Source: Clostridioides difficile CD160
Lineage (GTDB): Bacteria; Bacillota; Clostridia; Peptostreptococcales; Peptostreptococcaceae
Assembly (NCBI RefSeq): GCF_000449425.2
Contig: NZ_AVHW01000096.1
Coordinates: 1 to 64,000, forward strand
DNA: 64,000 nt
Direction: 5' to 3'
This document shows, piece by piece, positions 26,681 to 36,749 of the stretch; the first letter of the stretch is position 1, and each line of letters begins with the position of its first letter. The notes under the pieces are model-generated. The model did no database searches and had not been told where the DNA came from. It worked only from the letters and a program-made list of their open reading frames with translations. Both the position numbers and the translations under genes were made by a program.

Positions 26681-27554
26681 AATTAATATTAAACAAGTTG
26701 ATGCTTTTACAACTGTACCTTTTGGAGGAAATCCTGCTGGTGTAGTTACTGATGCATCCAATATTTCTGACGAAATCAAGCAAAATGTGGCTAAAGAAAT
26801 GAACTTATCAGAAACTGCATTTGTTTCAGAATCAAATGTGGCAGATTTCAAGGTACAATTCTTTACACCTGGTTTAGAAGTTGATTTATGTGGTCATGCA
26901 ACAGTAGGAGCTTTTCATGCACTTTTAGAAGAGGGGAAGCTTGATACTAATAAGAATATATTTTATCAAGAAACAAAAGCTGGTGTACTATCTGTAGAGC
27001 TTAAAGAAATAGATAATGAAAATATATTTATGATGGAACAAAATCCCCCTGAATTTGAGAATTTAGATAACTACAGAAAAGAACTTGCACAAATGATAGG
27101 TGTAAATGAAGATAGATTGCTTGAGTATCCAATTATGAAGGTAAATACTGGACTTTGGTGGCTTGTATTTGGATTAAAATCTTTAGATGATTTAAAAAAT
27201 ATTTCTCCAGACTTAAATGAAATCAAAAAATTTAGTGGTGAAAATAATATAATTGGTATAACTCCATTTTGCATAGAGACTATAGATGAAAAATGTGACT
27301 ATCATTTAAGATCTATTGCACCATATGTTGGAGTTACAGAAGACCCTGTATGTGGAACTGGAAATGCTTGTGTATCATCTTATATAGTACAACATAATAT
27401 TTTAGAAAAAACTAGTTTTATTGGTGAGGAAGGTAACTTTATAAACAGACCTGGAAAAGTATATGTAAATATAGCCAAGGAAAATAATGATATATCATCT
27501 GTAAAAATCGGAGGAAGTGCTTATACTGTTTTAAGTGGAGAAATTATGTATTAA
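26673..27554 (+). CDS. PhzF-family isomerase
   Basis: Cytoplasmic protein of the PhzF/diaminopimelate-epimerase fold, 293 residues with two similar halves. Visible: FTTVPFGGNPAGVV near 10-23, the conserved Glu in LSETAFVSE near 45-50, VDLCGHATVGAFHAL near 71-85 and EDPVCGTGNACVSSY near 225-240. The real start is ATG at 26673, behind AGGAGG, and not an earlier in-frame codon inside the regulator gene. PhzF relatives outside phenazine producers have mostly unknown substrates, and no other phenazine gene is nearby. Confidence 0.88.
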   Translation: MNKINIKQVDAFTTVPFGGNPAGVVTDASNISDEIKQNVAKEMNLSETAFVSESNVADFKVQFFTPGLEVDLCGHATVGAFHALLEEGKLDTNKNIFYQETKAGVLSVELKEIDNENIFMMEQNPPEFENLDNYRKELAQMIGVNEDRLLEYPIMKVNTGLWWLVFGLKSLDDLKNISPDLNEIKKFSGENNIIGITPFCIETIDEKCDYHLRSIAPYVGVTEDPVCGTGNACVSSYIVQHNILEKTSFIGEEGNFINRPGKVYVNIAKENNDISSVKIGGSAYTVLSGEIMY

Positions 27555-27570
27555 TTCTCTATATAATTTA

Positions 27571-27614
27571 AGATAAAAAAATACTAGCCAACTAAGACTA
27601 GTATTTTTTTATCT
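27571..27614 (+). terminator. Terminator of the TrmB-PhzF operon
   Basis: Perfect 17-bp stem (AGATAAAAAAATACTAG and complement) with a ten-base loop, 17 bases after the PhzF stop, containing a seven-T run. Confidence 0.85.
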
Positions 27615-27759
27615 ATTTTTTAATAAATTTACTTCAATATATATAATAATATTATGCTTAAACGTAAATTTTTATTCTTCTTACTAATTAGCTATAAATC
27701 AACCTAATATAATATAATTATTGTAGATTAATCTATATAAAATAATAATTATTTATTGA

Positions 27760-29115
27760 TTATTTATCATCCTCAACAAGTTTACTTAATGTCTTGTCAG
27801 ATAAGAATAATAGTATAGCTGCAACAAATAGTATTACTGGAATTACAGTGTATACCTTAATCATATCAAATTTAAGAGTGAATGCATATATATATCCGTA
27901 TCCTTGACCAGCTAAGAAAGTAGCAAATGTCCATACTCCCATAAGAACACCTAGAAGTTTCTTAGGTGCATACTTACTTACGAAAGAGTTACCAAGTGGT
28001 GAGAATAACATTTCTCCAAAACTTAGAAGTATACCAAACATGATTATCCATATTATACTAGCTTTAGCAGTTTCAGGGGCTCCAACACCTCTTGAAAGTT
28101 CTGCTCCAACAAGCATTAAGAATGCAAGACCTAAGAATGCTAATCCAAGACCTGTCTTTTTAAATAAACTTATATCTCCTTGTGGTCTACTGGCAAGTTT
28201 GAACCATAATGCTCCAAGAACTGGTCCTAATACTATACATACAAGTGCATTTAATGAGTCAAACCAAGCAAGAGGAATTTCAAATCCTCCAATAGTCATG
28301 TCTACAAATGCTGCACCATAATCATAAACTGCAAGATAAGTTAAGTACCAGAATAACCAGAATACTACAGAGAAGAATGAAATAAGTATAATAGCCCAAA
28401 TTCTCTTCTTATCCATACCTGTAAGAGGCGAATTATCTTTTGCTTCAACTTTTTCAGCAACTACGCCTTCTTTAAATGGTCTCTTTCCTGCATTTCCAAG
28501 GAATCTCCATCCATATGTGAACCATATTGCACCTATTACACAAAGTACAGCTGCTATGAAGAAACATTGAGAGAATCCAAGTACACCATTTTTTGCAAAT
28601 GTTTTAGCATAAAGTATACCAACTGCTGTAGTTCCAATAAAAGAACCTATATTAACAAAAGAATACTGTACTGAGAATGCTGTATCAAGTTCTTCTTGAT
28701 TGTCAAAAAGCTGTCCATTTACTGCAGATACATTTCCTTTAAAGAATGCAGTACCAATTGAAACTAATATTATCATTGCATTTACCATAGAAACTGTAGT
28801 TGCAATAGAACCAAGATAATATCCTATCCCCATGATAAGCATACCTATAGGTATAGTATATCTAGCTCCTATCCACCTATCTGATATATATCCCCCAATG
28901 ATTGGTGCAAGGTATGTGAATGCAACAAGGTTAGCTTGCATTATGGCAGCTTGTCCTTTATCTATTCCAAGACCACCATGAATTACAGCTGTTGTAAGGA
29001 ATATATAGATTAAAAACTTCGCAGAATAATATGCTGCTCTTTCAAATGAGAAAGTTGTTGAGCAGATATAAAATCCTATAGGGAATTTACCCTTCTTATT
29101 TACTGTTGTGCTCAT
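27760..29115 (-). CDS. dtpT: POT/PTR-family di-/tripeptide:proton symporter
   Basis: Membrane peptide transporter, 451 residues and about 12 to 14 helices. The N-terminus shows the family's FSFERAAYYSAKFLIYIF (about 20-40; the usual ExxERFxYY is here FERAAYY) and AFTYLAPIIGGYISDRWIGA (about 64-83), the POT signature. ATG start behind AAAGGA. No close downstream partner. It is preceded by a 1.9 kb AT-rich gap, and promoter-like sequences lie about 700 bases upstream, so a long leader is possible. Confidence 0.9.
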   Translation of the reverse strand: MSTTVNKKGKFPIGFYICSTTFSFERAAYYSAKFLIYIFLTTAVIHGGLGIDKGQAAIMQANLVAFTYLAPIIGGYISDRWIGARYTIPIGMLIMGIGYYLGSIATTVSMVNAMIILVSIGTAFFKGNVSAVNGQLFDNQEELDTAFSVQYSFVNIGSFIGTTAVGILYAKTFAKNGVLGFSQCFFIAAVLCVIGAIWFTYGWRFLGNAGKRPFKEGVVAEKVEAKDNSPLTGMDKKRIWAIILISFFSVVFWLFWYLTYLAVYDYGAAFVDMTIGGFEIPLAWFDSLNALVCIVLGPVLGALWFKLASRPQGDISLFKKTGLGLAFLGLAFLMLVGAELSRGVGAPETAKASIIWIIMFGILLSFGEMLFSPLGNSFVSKYAPKKLLGVLMGVWTFATFLAGQGYGYIYAFTLKFDMIKVYTVIPVILFVAAILLFLSDKTLSKLVEDDK

Positions 29116-31040
29116 AAGTTTAAATCCTTTCTTAATTGTATTTTTGTATTTTTATATTTTTACGTTTTACCTAGATTCTTTCTTTTGGTGAAAGATTCGG
29201 TGATATTGTTTTGTAAAACAATTTGTAATAATTATTAAGATAATTGCGTTTTTATTTGTAGAATTTATTTTTTCATGGAACAAATTAAATATGCTTTTTA
29301 ATTATAAATTTAAATTATATAAATTCATTATTTTCAGATATATTTATAAATCATTAGATTCTTATTTAAGACCATGAAAAAATCTTCATCATAGCAATTC
29401 TTATTTTTTTACGTGATAGTATTTTACAAACTAAATTCCTCCTTTTGTGGCAACTTATATAATTACATTTAAGTGCTTTTTTAAAGGAGTCTCGAATAAA
29501 GCAACATATATTTTATTCAAATAATGTTTTTATTTATTTTTTAAATCTCTATGTTACTTCGTCTAACCAATTCTCAACTTAAATAAATAAACTACTATCC
29601 ATTCACAGATTAGATTTATTTCTTATGATATAAGACTATACTAAACACTGTGAATCTAAACATAAAAACTGTTATTTTAAAGTGATTATCCATATATTCG
29701 CTTTAATACTATTAACTGAAGCTATGTTATGTATTTATAATATATTTTCCATAAAAATGCTTCAATTTGAAAACTTTTTCACGAATATTTATTTTCCACC
29801 TCCCCCTATTTATTTCACCATGTAAATCGTACCATAAATATATACTTATATGCAAGAAAAAAATCGATTAATCGACAGTAAATAATTAGAAAAATTTAAA
29901 TTATATTTGTCAAGTATATTATATATATTTTTTTATATGGAAATATAAGTTAAATCAACATCTAGAATGGTTTTTTAGAAATGAAATTTTAATCTTTTTC
30001 TTAATTTACTTATTTTCAAAAATAAGTTTTTTGTATCCAATATATAATAATCAAATTACATACTATTAACATCTATTTTTTTAAGAATAAAAACGATAAA
30101 TTAAGAAATGAAATAAATCCAAATTGAGTTTTATAAATTCTATTAAAATAATTAAATAATTGTTATATATTTAATTATTTTAATAGAATTCATTAATTTT
30201 TAAACTTATATGTATCTTATCTTGTAAAAATGACTCTTTATCTTAAATTTCTAAATATAGATAAATACAATTATTTCAAATGTGTTATAAGTAATCTAAC
30301 TAATCACATCAATAAACATTTTTTTAACAAGTTTGAATTATTTATAAATAATTATATTTATTTATTATTCAAATAATATTTTATCTAAAAAAGAAAAAGT
30401 TTGTTTAAAAATAAACTTTTTAATTATTCTATATTACTCCTATAAAATACTTAATAAATTTCGCACATCTATAATTTTTCAGGTTAGACTATAAATATGC
30501 AGTAATTATCCTATTTATAAATTCCAATAGATATTTAGTCTTATTTTGTCGATTATATTTTTTATAAGATTTCCTAATCTAGATAAATTCTATTACAATA
30601 GATTTTCATGTCTAAAAAATAGCACCTAAAAAATAACTATAAATAAAATTTAAATAAGATGGATTCTATTTAAAATAGTATCCATCTTATTTACTCGAAA
30701 CAAAAAAACTTTTTGATAGTATTATACATTTTAGAATCTAGATAACTCATCATACTATTAACCTAGATAATCAATTTTTTAAAATGACTAAAAACAACAA
30801 TAAAATATTGATAACCAACCATTTTAAAGTTGTTGTTAAATTTCATTTTATCTTTTATGTTGAATGTTAATTTTTCAACTTTATTACAGTCTATATTTAA
30901 ATTATGTATAATTACTTTAAATTCAATATTTTTTTACATTCTAATACTTATAATCTATAATTACATTATTCTCGTATTTTTTTAATTATATTATATTTTA
31001 TTAGATTATGATTTTTAAATAAAAGATACTATAAAATACT
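29116..31040. other. 1.9 kb AT-rich region without genes
   Basis: No frame with a convincing start, ribosome site and protein-like sequence was found. On the minus strand a candidate promoter (TTGCAT/TACGAT around 29848-29819) is followed by a strong but apparently geneless ribosome-site-like GGGGGAGGTGG near 29805-29795. Palindromes: TCGATTAATCGA (29864-29875), ATTCACAG/CTGTGAAT arms (29600-29655), and a 21-bp inverted repeat at 30136-30190. Two terminator-like hairpins lie near 30396-30420 and 30652-30693. Confidence 0.6.
30136..30190. repeat. Perfect 21-bp inverted repeat
   Basis: Arms 30136-30156 and 30170-30190 are exact complements, separated by 13 bases. No gene ends nearby, so its use as a terminator is uncertain. 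Confidence 0.75.
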
Positions 31041-31538
31041 TTATTGAGGTATATGACTTGATATATATGAACTAACTTCATCAGGAGAGATATCTAAAAT
31101 AGTTGCAAACTCTTCATTCAATAATCTTTCGGCTTCTTTCATTATATTGTCGTCTGCTTGATGTGTTTTTTTACCAATAGATTTTACATACTCTTTATTA
31201 TCATATATACTTCTTATTAATTTTATTAGCTCTTCACATTTACCATTTCTAAGTATTTTTTTAAATTGCTCACTTCTTGTTTTTTCATTATCTATCCATA
31301 GTGTATCCATATTAGGAATATCATTTATTAATGAAATAACATTAATTTTAGAAAGTAACTTTCTCATTGGTACTTTCTCATTATCTACAGGAATTTTTAT
31401 TACTGTATTATTAGAATAAATAGGGCTCAACACATAATACTCTCTTTTTATTCCATTTGTAAATTTTTCATTTGTTATATCTAGAACCTTGCATACTCCT
31501 GTCATACCATACATTATATAATCATCAACCTTAAACAA
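31041..31538 (-). CDS. CarD/CdnL-like transcription regulator
   Basis: Probable RNA-polymerase-binding protein of the CarD_CdnL_TRCF family. 165 residues: N-terminal Tudor-like domain (about 1-60, FKVDDYIMYGMTGVCKVLDI) that binds the beta subunit in relatives, then a helical domain (about 65-165). I favour the TTG start at 31538, nine bases after AAGGAGG, giving MFKVDDY as in other CarD proteins; GTG and ATG codons upstream lie too close to the site. Monocistronic, downstream of a 1.9 kb gap. Confidence 0.85.
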   Translation of the reverse strand: MFKVDDYIMYGMTGVCKVLDITNEKFTNGIKREYYVLSPIYSNNTVIKIPVDNEKVPMRKLLSKINVISLINDIPNMDTLWIDNEKTRSEQFKKILRNGKCEELIKLIRSIYDNKEYVKSIGKKTHQADDNIMKEAERLLNEEFATILDISPDEVSSYISSHIPQ

Positions 31539-31665
31539 AAACATCACCCTCCTTAATAAAAAATAGCTTTGACAACTGAATTTATCTTGCCAAAACTATT
31601 TGCTATATATTAATTTTAACATATTTTGGTACTTTAATGTAAATAAAACTTATATTATTAAAATA

Positions 31666-31700
31666 AAAAAATACATTAACTACTAGTTAACGTATTTTTT
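31666..31700 (-). terminator. Terminator of the MoxR/vWA operon
   Basis: 15-bp stem (AAAAAATACATTAAC with one mismatch) followed by a T run on the minus strand, about 50 bases after the vWA gene. Confidence 0.8.
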
Positions 31701-31749
31701 AGATTTACATAGTAAATATAACTTAAAATAGTTTATCTTCTATGAGTAC

Positions 31750-33159
31750 TTATAAAATTGGGGCTTGACTATTCATTGAATATCCATCATTTCTTACATC
31801 ATTTATCTCTAAAATTTCGCCCTTTATTTCGACTTTTGTAAGTTTCTTAACTGCTCCATAAGGCTCTTTCAATGAAAGTTCATCTCCTCTTCCAGAAATA
31901 ACCCATAAAATCTTATACCCTTTAGGTGCTATTTGTAGCTTATTTTCACCTTTTCCATCAGTAAAGTAAACTAGTAAATTAATCTTTTTATTATTAGCAT
32001 ATTCAAAAACTGGAGAAAATCTAGTACCTCCACCTATCCTAATTCTATCTTTTATGTCTTTTTCAGTTCTCACCTTATATACACGTCTAATTTCATTATC
32101 GCACTCTATAATCGTAATTTCATGGCTATAGTTTTTTACGATATTAAGAACCTCTTTAATCGCTTGTTTAAACTCTTCATCACTGATACTTCCACTTATA
32201 TCAAGTGCAACTGCTATTTCTGCCTTATGACTTCTAAGTTCACCCCTCAAGTCTAATCTATCTGGTTGTCTTCTATTTCTTCTTGTTATAGTCTTCTTTT
32301 TATTACTTTCAACGGTTCCCATTATCCTATTAAGATACAAATTCCATGGCAGTTCACCTTTACTATTTTTAAGTGACGATATCATACTTTCTAAATAAGC
32401 AGGAATTGTACCTTTTTGAGAACTATCAATAAATTTTTCAGTAAATTCTTTAAGCGTTTTTTCATCTACATCGTTAGATTCTTCCCAAATATTATGAGTT
32501 TTTTCTGGGCTATAATCAGTTTCTATATTTCCATACTTATCACTATCATCTTCTTCACCATCTTCATCCTCTTCTAGTAAATCTAATTCAGTTTGAATCT
32601 TTTCTACATAATATTCAAAAGGTTCATATGGCTCAAGTTTTAAGGAATATTTTAAATTTACCCATTCCAAGGTAGTTGCATATGGTGGTAAATTATTTAA
32701 AAATTTATTTACTACTATGTCCATTGCCATGTTGATAGCTAATGTACTATACTTTCCTTTTAATTCCTTTGCTCTCACCAAATGCATAGATAATATGTGA
32801 TGAATTTCATGTTTGATTGTAGTCTCCATTTGTTTTATGTCAAGTGTTAAAAAAATCATTGGATTAAAGTATATAACATACTTAGCTCCTTTAAAATTCA
32901 CACCCGTAGGACTACTTATATCAAATCGTATCTCTCTTGACATCTGAAATAAAAAATATCCATAAAAATTGTCCTTTTCTTCCATAAGACTTAAATTAAC
33001 TTTATCTATAAGGTTAAAAAATTCATATTTAAAATCTTGTGGTATATCTACATCAAATTTCTCATTGGCACGATTCGCCTTTAGCATAGAATGAGTACTT
33101 ATAATTTCACTTGCTTTATTATAAAGTTCTTTTGCTTGCTTATTAAAATAATTTTCCAT
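31750..33159 (-). CDS. vWA-like protein with putative metallopeptidase domain (DUF2201 type)
   Basis: 469 residues. The N-terminal part (about 100-190) is the putative metallopeptidase-like domain with a zinc-type HEIHH motif (TTIKHEIHHILSMH, about 116-129). A strongly acidic linker (about 195-215, LLEEDEDGEEDD) follows, then a vWA-like C-terminal domain (about 310-440) with the metal-site DISGSIS and a downstream TDGKGE. Proteins of this type pair with MoxR AAA ATPases, probably as metal-dependent assembly or chaperone modules. ATG start; three bases after the MoxR gene. Substrate unknown. Confidence 0.85.
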   Translation of the reverse strand: MENYFNKQAKELYNKASEIISTHSMLKANRANEKFDVDIPQDFKYEFFNLIDKVNLSLMEEKDNFYGYFLFQMSREIRFDISSPTGVNFKGAKYVIYFNPMIFLTLDIKQMETTIKHEIHHILSMHLVRAKELKGKYSTLAINMAMDIVVNKFLNNLPPYATTLEWVNLKYSLKLEPYEPFEYYVEKIQTELDLLEEDEDGEEDDSDKYGNIETDYSPEKTHNIWEESNDVDEKTLKEFTEKFIDSSQKGTIPAYLESMISSLKNSKGELPWNLYLNRIMGTVESNKKKTITRRNRRQPDRLDLRGELRSHKAEIAVALDISGSISDEEFKQAIKEVLNIVKNYSHEITIIECDNEIRRVYKVRTEKDIKDRIRIGGGTRFSPVFEYANNKKINLLVYFTDGKGENKLQIAPKGYKILWVISGRGDELSLKEPYGAVKKLTKVEIKGEILEINDVRNDGYSMNSQAPIL

Positions 33160-33162
33160 ACA

Positions 33163-34293
33163 CTATCCCCTTATTAAACTATAAGATTCAAAATATGATT
33201 TTACAAACTCTTCATTTTCTATAGCTTTTTTATACACTTCAGTATAACTATTTCTAATGTCCTTCATAATTCCTATCATTAAATCTACAGGGTATACTTT
33301 TAAAAACTCAATGAATCTATTAATGTATCGGTTTGATTCATATTTACCATCCTTCACATTTGATTCTAAGTTTTTTAAGATATTTATAGCTGATAGATAA
33401 AGTCTTGTATGACTTTCATTTTTTACTCTTTCTATAATAGACTCATCAATAGATTCTCCTAAAAAAACCTCTTCATAAGATATTAGTGGTTTAGAATCTG
33501 ATTCAATAAAGCTTATAAACTCTTCTGCAATAACCTTACCTATATTCCCTTTTATAACATTTAAAAATACTGCTCTAGGAATTGAATTATTTTTTTCCTT
33601 ATAAACTTTATAAATTTTAGATACTCTTTCATAACTTCTAGGAGTTGCCCTTACATCATCTTCATTTATTTTATGAAGATATTCTGGAAAAGTAGAAATA
33701 AACTCTATAACCTTTCTTTCAATTCCTTCATCAACTGCCCATTTTAACCATTGTGTATGCTCACTCTCCATATTTAACCAGACAAATCTATTTTCTTGGG
33801 CAGCGTCCATATCCACAACTTGATAATCAAAGTCTGAACCATATTTACTTGATGGGTTCATTGCTGCTAAAATCTTTACATAATCATGCAACTTATATCC
33901 ATTAATCTCTCTATTTAGAATTAAATTCATAAGTTCTTGTTGCACAGTATGCTCACAACGATTTATCTCATCTATAAATAAAAGAACAATCTTACCTTTA
34001 GATATCTCTTCATCAATTTCTCTTAATTTATTATGAACAGCATATACTGTTGTTTTCTTTTCAATCTTATATCCATTGGAATCAACTCCTACATAAGATT
34101 CTATAGTTGGAAGGCCTCCTATTTCGCCCTCTTTAAGTAGATTCCCATCAATAACAACTAAACTCCAATTATTTTCTTCAGCAAGTTTTTTTGCTAAAGC
34201 TGTTTTTCCTATCCCACTTTCTCCCACTATTAAGGGAACTTCTCCAGTGGATAATATTAAGTCAACGCTTTTTAATGTGTCTATAAAATTCAT
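33163..34293 (-). CDS. MoxR-type AAA+ ATPase
   Basis: Cytoplasmic ring ATPase, 376 residues. Walker A GESGIGKTALAKK is near 24-36, Walker B IVLLFIDEINRCEHTVQQEL near 100-120, sensor 1 ILAAMNPSSKYG near 142. It is encoded three bases before the vWA/metallopeptidase-like protein and 11 bases after a repeat protein, which is the classic MoxR-vWA arrangement thought to remodel or activate protein complexes. ATG start behind AGGAGAG. The client is unknown. Confidence 0.88.
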   Translation of the reverse strand: MNFIDTLKSVDLILSTGEVPLIVGESGIGKTALAKKLAEENNWSLVVIDGNLLKEGEIGGLPTIESYVGVDSNGYKIEKKTTVYAVHNKLREIDEEISKGKIVLLFIDEINRCEHTVQQELMNLILNREINGYKLHDYVKILAAMNPSSKYGSDFDYQVVDMDAAQENRFVWLNMESEHTQWLKWAVDEGIERKVIEFISTFPEYLHKINEDDVRATPRSYERVSKIYKVYKEKNNSIPRAVFLNVIKGNIGKVIAEEFISFIESDSKPLISYEEVFLGESIDESIIERVKNESHTRLYLSAINILKNLESNVKDGKYESNRYINRFIEFLKVYPVDLMIGIMKDIRNSYTEVYKKAIENEEFVKSYFESYSLIRG

Positions 34294-34304
34294 TTTTCTC
34301 TCTC

Positions 34305-35108
34305 CTACATAATCTTTAATTTCTCGTCTACAGCGATTTTTTTTGCTGTTTTACTTCCATATTTATAAATAAACATAATTTTATCTATTGATATATTCTC
34401 GCTATCCCTGTCTATAACACTACAATTTAAAAAATCTCTAACATACTTTTCTTCTACATCTTCCTTTGATAATACGTCTTTTAATACTCCCTCTAATTCA
34501 TCTTTAGATATTTTCTTTATAATATATTTAATCACTAAAATATTAACTTTCAAAAACTCTAACATTTTATTCTTATCTAAATCAGTTATAAAGCCAATAG
34601 CTGCTTCATTATTTTTTATAGCTATAATTTCTGTATTATAACTAGGTGATTCTATATATCTTAATGCATCATAACTTATTCTAACTGCCTCTTCTTGTAC
34701 ACTTTCATAAGGCTCTTTTATAAATTTTATTGAATCATAATTTTTTCTTACTGCTAATAATTGTAACTCTTCACTTGGATTTTTAGCATACTTAATAGCC
34801 CATCCTGCTTGATTTATAGCCATCTTAATAACTCTATCAGTTGGATTTTTGATATAGTCTAGTATACTCCACCCCTCGTTTACTGCTTTTATCATCATGT
34901 CTTCTGTTGGATTATCTACAAATTTAATTGCTCTAACATTATTATCTATTGCTAACTCTTGCATCTCTCTAGTTGGATTATTTATATATTCTAGTACAAG
35001 CCCATTTTCTTTGATAGCTAGTATTTTCATTTCATCAGTTGGATTATTTAAAGTAGATATAATATTAGGATTATTTTTTATCATTTCAATAACTCTTGAT
35101 TTTTCCAT
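34305..35108 (-). CDS. Protein with seven 22-residue repeats, MoxR operon
   Basis: Unrecognised 267-residue cytoplasmic protein. From about residue 22 to 175 it consists of seven exact-length 22-residue repeats with the pattern NPT-x2-M-x4-AI-x2-N-x3-I-x2-I (start of each NPT, NPT, NPT, NPT, NPS, EPY, SPS), which should form a helical solenoid. A non-repeated helical C-terminus (about 180-267) follows. No catalytic motif or signal peptide. It is first in the operon with MoxR and vWA genes, so it is probably a substrate adaptor or client. ATG start. Confidence 0.75.
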   Translation of the reverse strand: MEKSRVIEMIKNNPNIISTLNNPTDEMKILAIKENGLVLEYINNPTREMQELAIDNNVRAIKFVDNPTEDMMIKAVNEGWSILDYIKNPTDRVIKMAINQAGWAIKYAKNPSEELQLLAVRKNYDSIKFIKEPYESVQEEAVRISYDALRYIESPSYNTEIIAIKNNEAAIGFITDLDKNKMLEFLKVNILVIKYIIKKISKDELEGVLKDVLSKEDVEEKYVRDFLNCSVIDRDSENISIDKIMFIYKYGSKTAKKIAVDEKLKIM

Positions 35109-35341
35109 AATATGCCTTTCTTTCTATAATTATTTTTATCTCTATACTAATTATAATAATCTATTCCTATTTATATAATTGTTTCTTATTATAATTAATA
35201 TACTTTTTAAGCAAATTTAAACAGAATAATTATACCAATATATAAAAAAATTTCTAGAATCGAATAAAATTAAATACATATACACAAATATATTTCCACT
35301 ATTTGTAAAATTACATAAAATTTTAGTACTTCTATTAATAA

Positions 35342-35380
35342 TAAAAAGAGACTAGACAATATGTCCAGCCTCTTTTTTAT
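35342..35380 (-). terminator. Terminator of pip
   Basis: Stem AAAAAGAG-CT-GAC with complementary GTC-AG-CTCTTTTTT and loop, about 20 bases after the pip stop. Confidence 0.75.
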
Positions 35381-35397
35381 ATAAATTTATATTATTT

Positions 35398-36279
35398 TTA
35401 ATCATTAGCATCTAACCACTTAGTTAGAACCTCTATATATTTATCATTTTCTTCAACAAATGGCATATGTCTTGAATATTCAAATAACTCCCATTTACTG
35501 TTAGGAATTCTATCATACATAGTTTTTGCAATATATGGTGAACATAAATCTATTGCTCCACTAGTTACTAAGCAAGGTTCTTTGATTTCATGTAATCTAT
35601 CTGTAAACTCATATCCAGAAAGAGTTCCTGTAGGAGAAAATTCATTTTGTCCCCATCCTACAATATACGCTTCAGAACCTGATTTTTTAGGTCTTCTTAA
35701 ACATTCTGGAGAATCTTCTGTTACTTCACCTGCACAATACATTGCCATAAATTTTTCTAGTGCATCATTATATTCTTTACTAGAGTAATCTCCAGTATTT
35801 ACTGCATCAAGCAATGCTTTTTGGTCAGCTTCATCCATATATGATATTCTTCTTTTTTGTTCTTTCTCCCAAAGCTTTGCAGAAGAAAGAGTAGATGAAA
35901 GAATATATGACTTAATACCTTCTGGTTTATACTCAATAGCATACCAAATAGCCTGCATACCTCCCCAAGATTGACCTAATAGATGAATTTCTTCAAGCCC
36001 TAGATGTTTTCTCAGTTCAATAAGCTCTTTTATCCAAGTGTCCGCATTAAATAACTCAGGATGTCCTTCTACAAATGAATTACCACAACCAATTTGGTCA
36101 TACATTATTACTTGTCTGCCACTCTCAGCTATCTTGTCCAACACTTCAAAATAATTATGTGTAGAACCTGGTCCTCCGTGAAGTAGTACTAATGGCTTTT
36201 TCCCTTCAGTGTTTTCTCCTACTATACGGTAATAAGTTTTAAAACCTTCAAAAGGCATATATCCTTCAGTAATTTTCAT
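35398..36279 (-). CDS. pip: Proline iminopeptidase (alpha/beta hydrolase)
   Basis: Cytoplasmic peptidase removing N-terminal proline, 293 residues. Oxyanion motif HGGPG (about 37-41, LLHGGPGSTHNYF), nucleophile Ser in GQSWGGMQA near 104-112, acid and His in the C-terminal part (about 240-280, SRHMPFVEE). ATG at 36279 lies six bases after GGAGGAG; an earlier in-frame ATG has no such site. Monocistronic. With the peptide symporter at 27760 it fits proline-rich peptide use, but the genes are not linked. Confidence 0.9.
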   Translation of the reverse strand: MKITEGYMPFEGFKTYYRIVGENTEGKKPLVLLHGGPGSTHNYFEVLDKIAESGRQVIMYDQIGCGNSFVEGHPELFNADTWIKELIELRKHLGLEEIHLLGQSWGGMQAIWYAIEYKPEGIKSYILSSTLSSAKLWEKEQKRRISYMDEADQKALLDAVNTGDYSSKEYNDALEKFMAMYCAGEVTEDSPECLRRPKKSGSEAYIVGWGQNEFSPTGTLSGYEFTDRLHEIKEPCLVTSGAIDLCSPYIAKTMYDRIPNSKWELFEYSRHMPFVEENDKYIEVLTKWLDAND

Positions 36280-36749
36280 GTTTATCTCCTCCAATTTGCT
36301 ATTATGAACAATAATTAAGTTCATTAATATGGCTATTTAAAACTTCTAATACATAATTTATTAATGTATTTTAATCTTTATATCTGCTTTCATAAATAGT
36401 ATAACATAAAAGAAAAAAATCTCCATACCAAATCAATTATAAAATAACATTAACTATATAATTTTATTTTATGTTAATAATAATAGATATATCTATAGTT
36501 ATATCATTCACTAATATAATAGTAATATAAAATATTATTTCCTCAATAGAGTATAATTATTTTATATTCATTATAATATTTTGTATTCTACAATGTATTA
36601 CATTAAAAAAGATATCTTTGTGTTTCTATTTACTTATCTTTTTATCGGATTTTACAGTATTTTTTAAATAAAATATTGTCAACTCCATTTCAAATAAAAT
36701 TGGTTTTATGATAAAATTATTTTTATTATATTTTAAAGGAGGTTTGTAT
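36280..36749. other. Divergent intergenic region, pip and ArAE genes
   Basis: AT-rich, contains the promoters of both divergent genes; I could not place them securely. No other feature seen. Confidence 0.6.

Noticed and set aside
29790..29815. Strong ribosome site GGGGGAGGTGG on the minus strand as evidence for a gene
   Set aside because: The following frame from a GTG ends after six codons; at most a leader peptide, so no gene is called.
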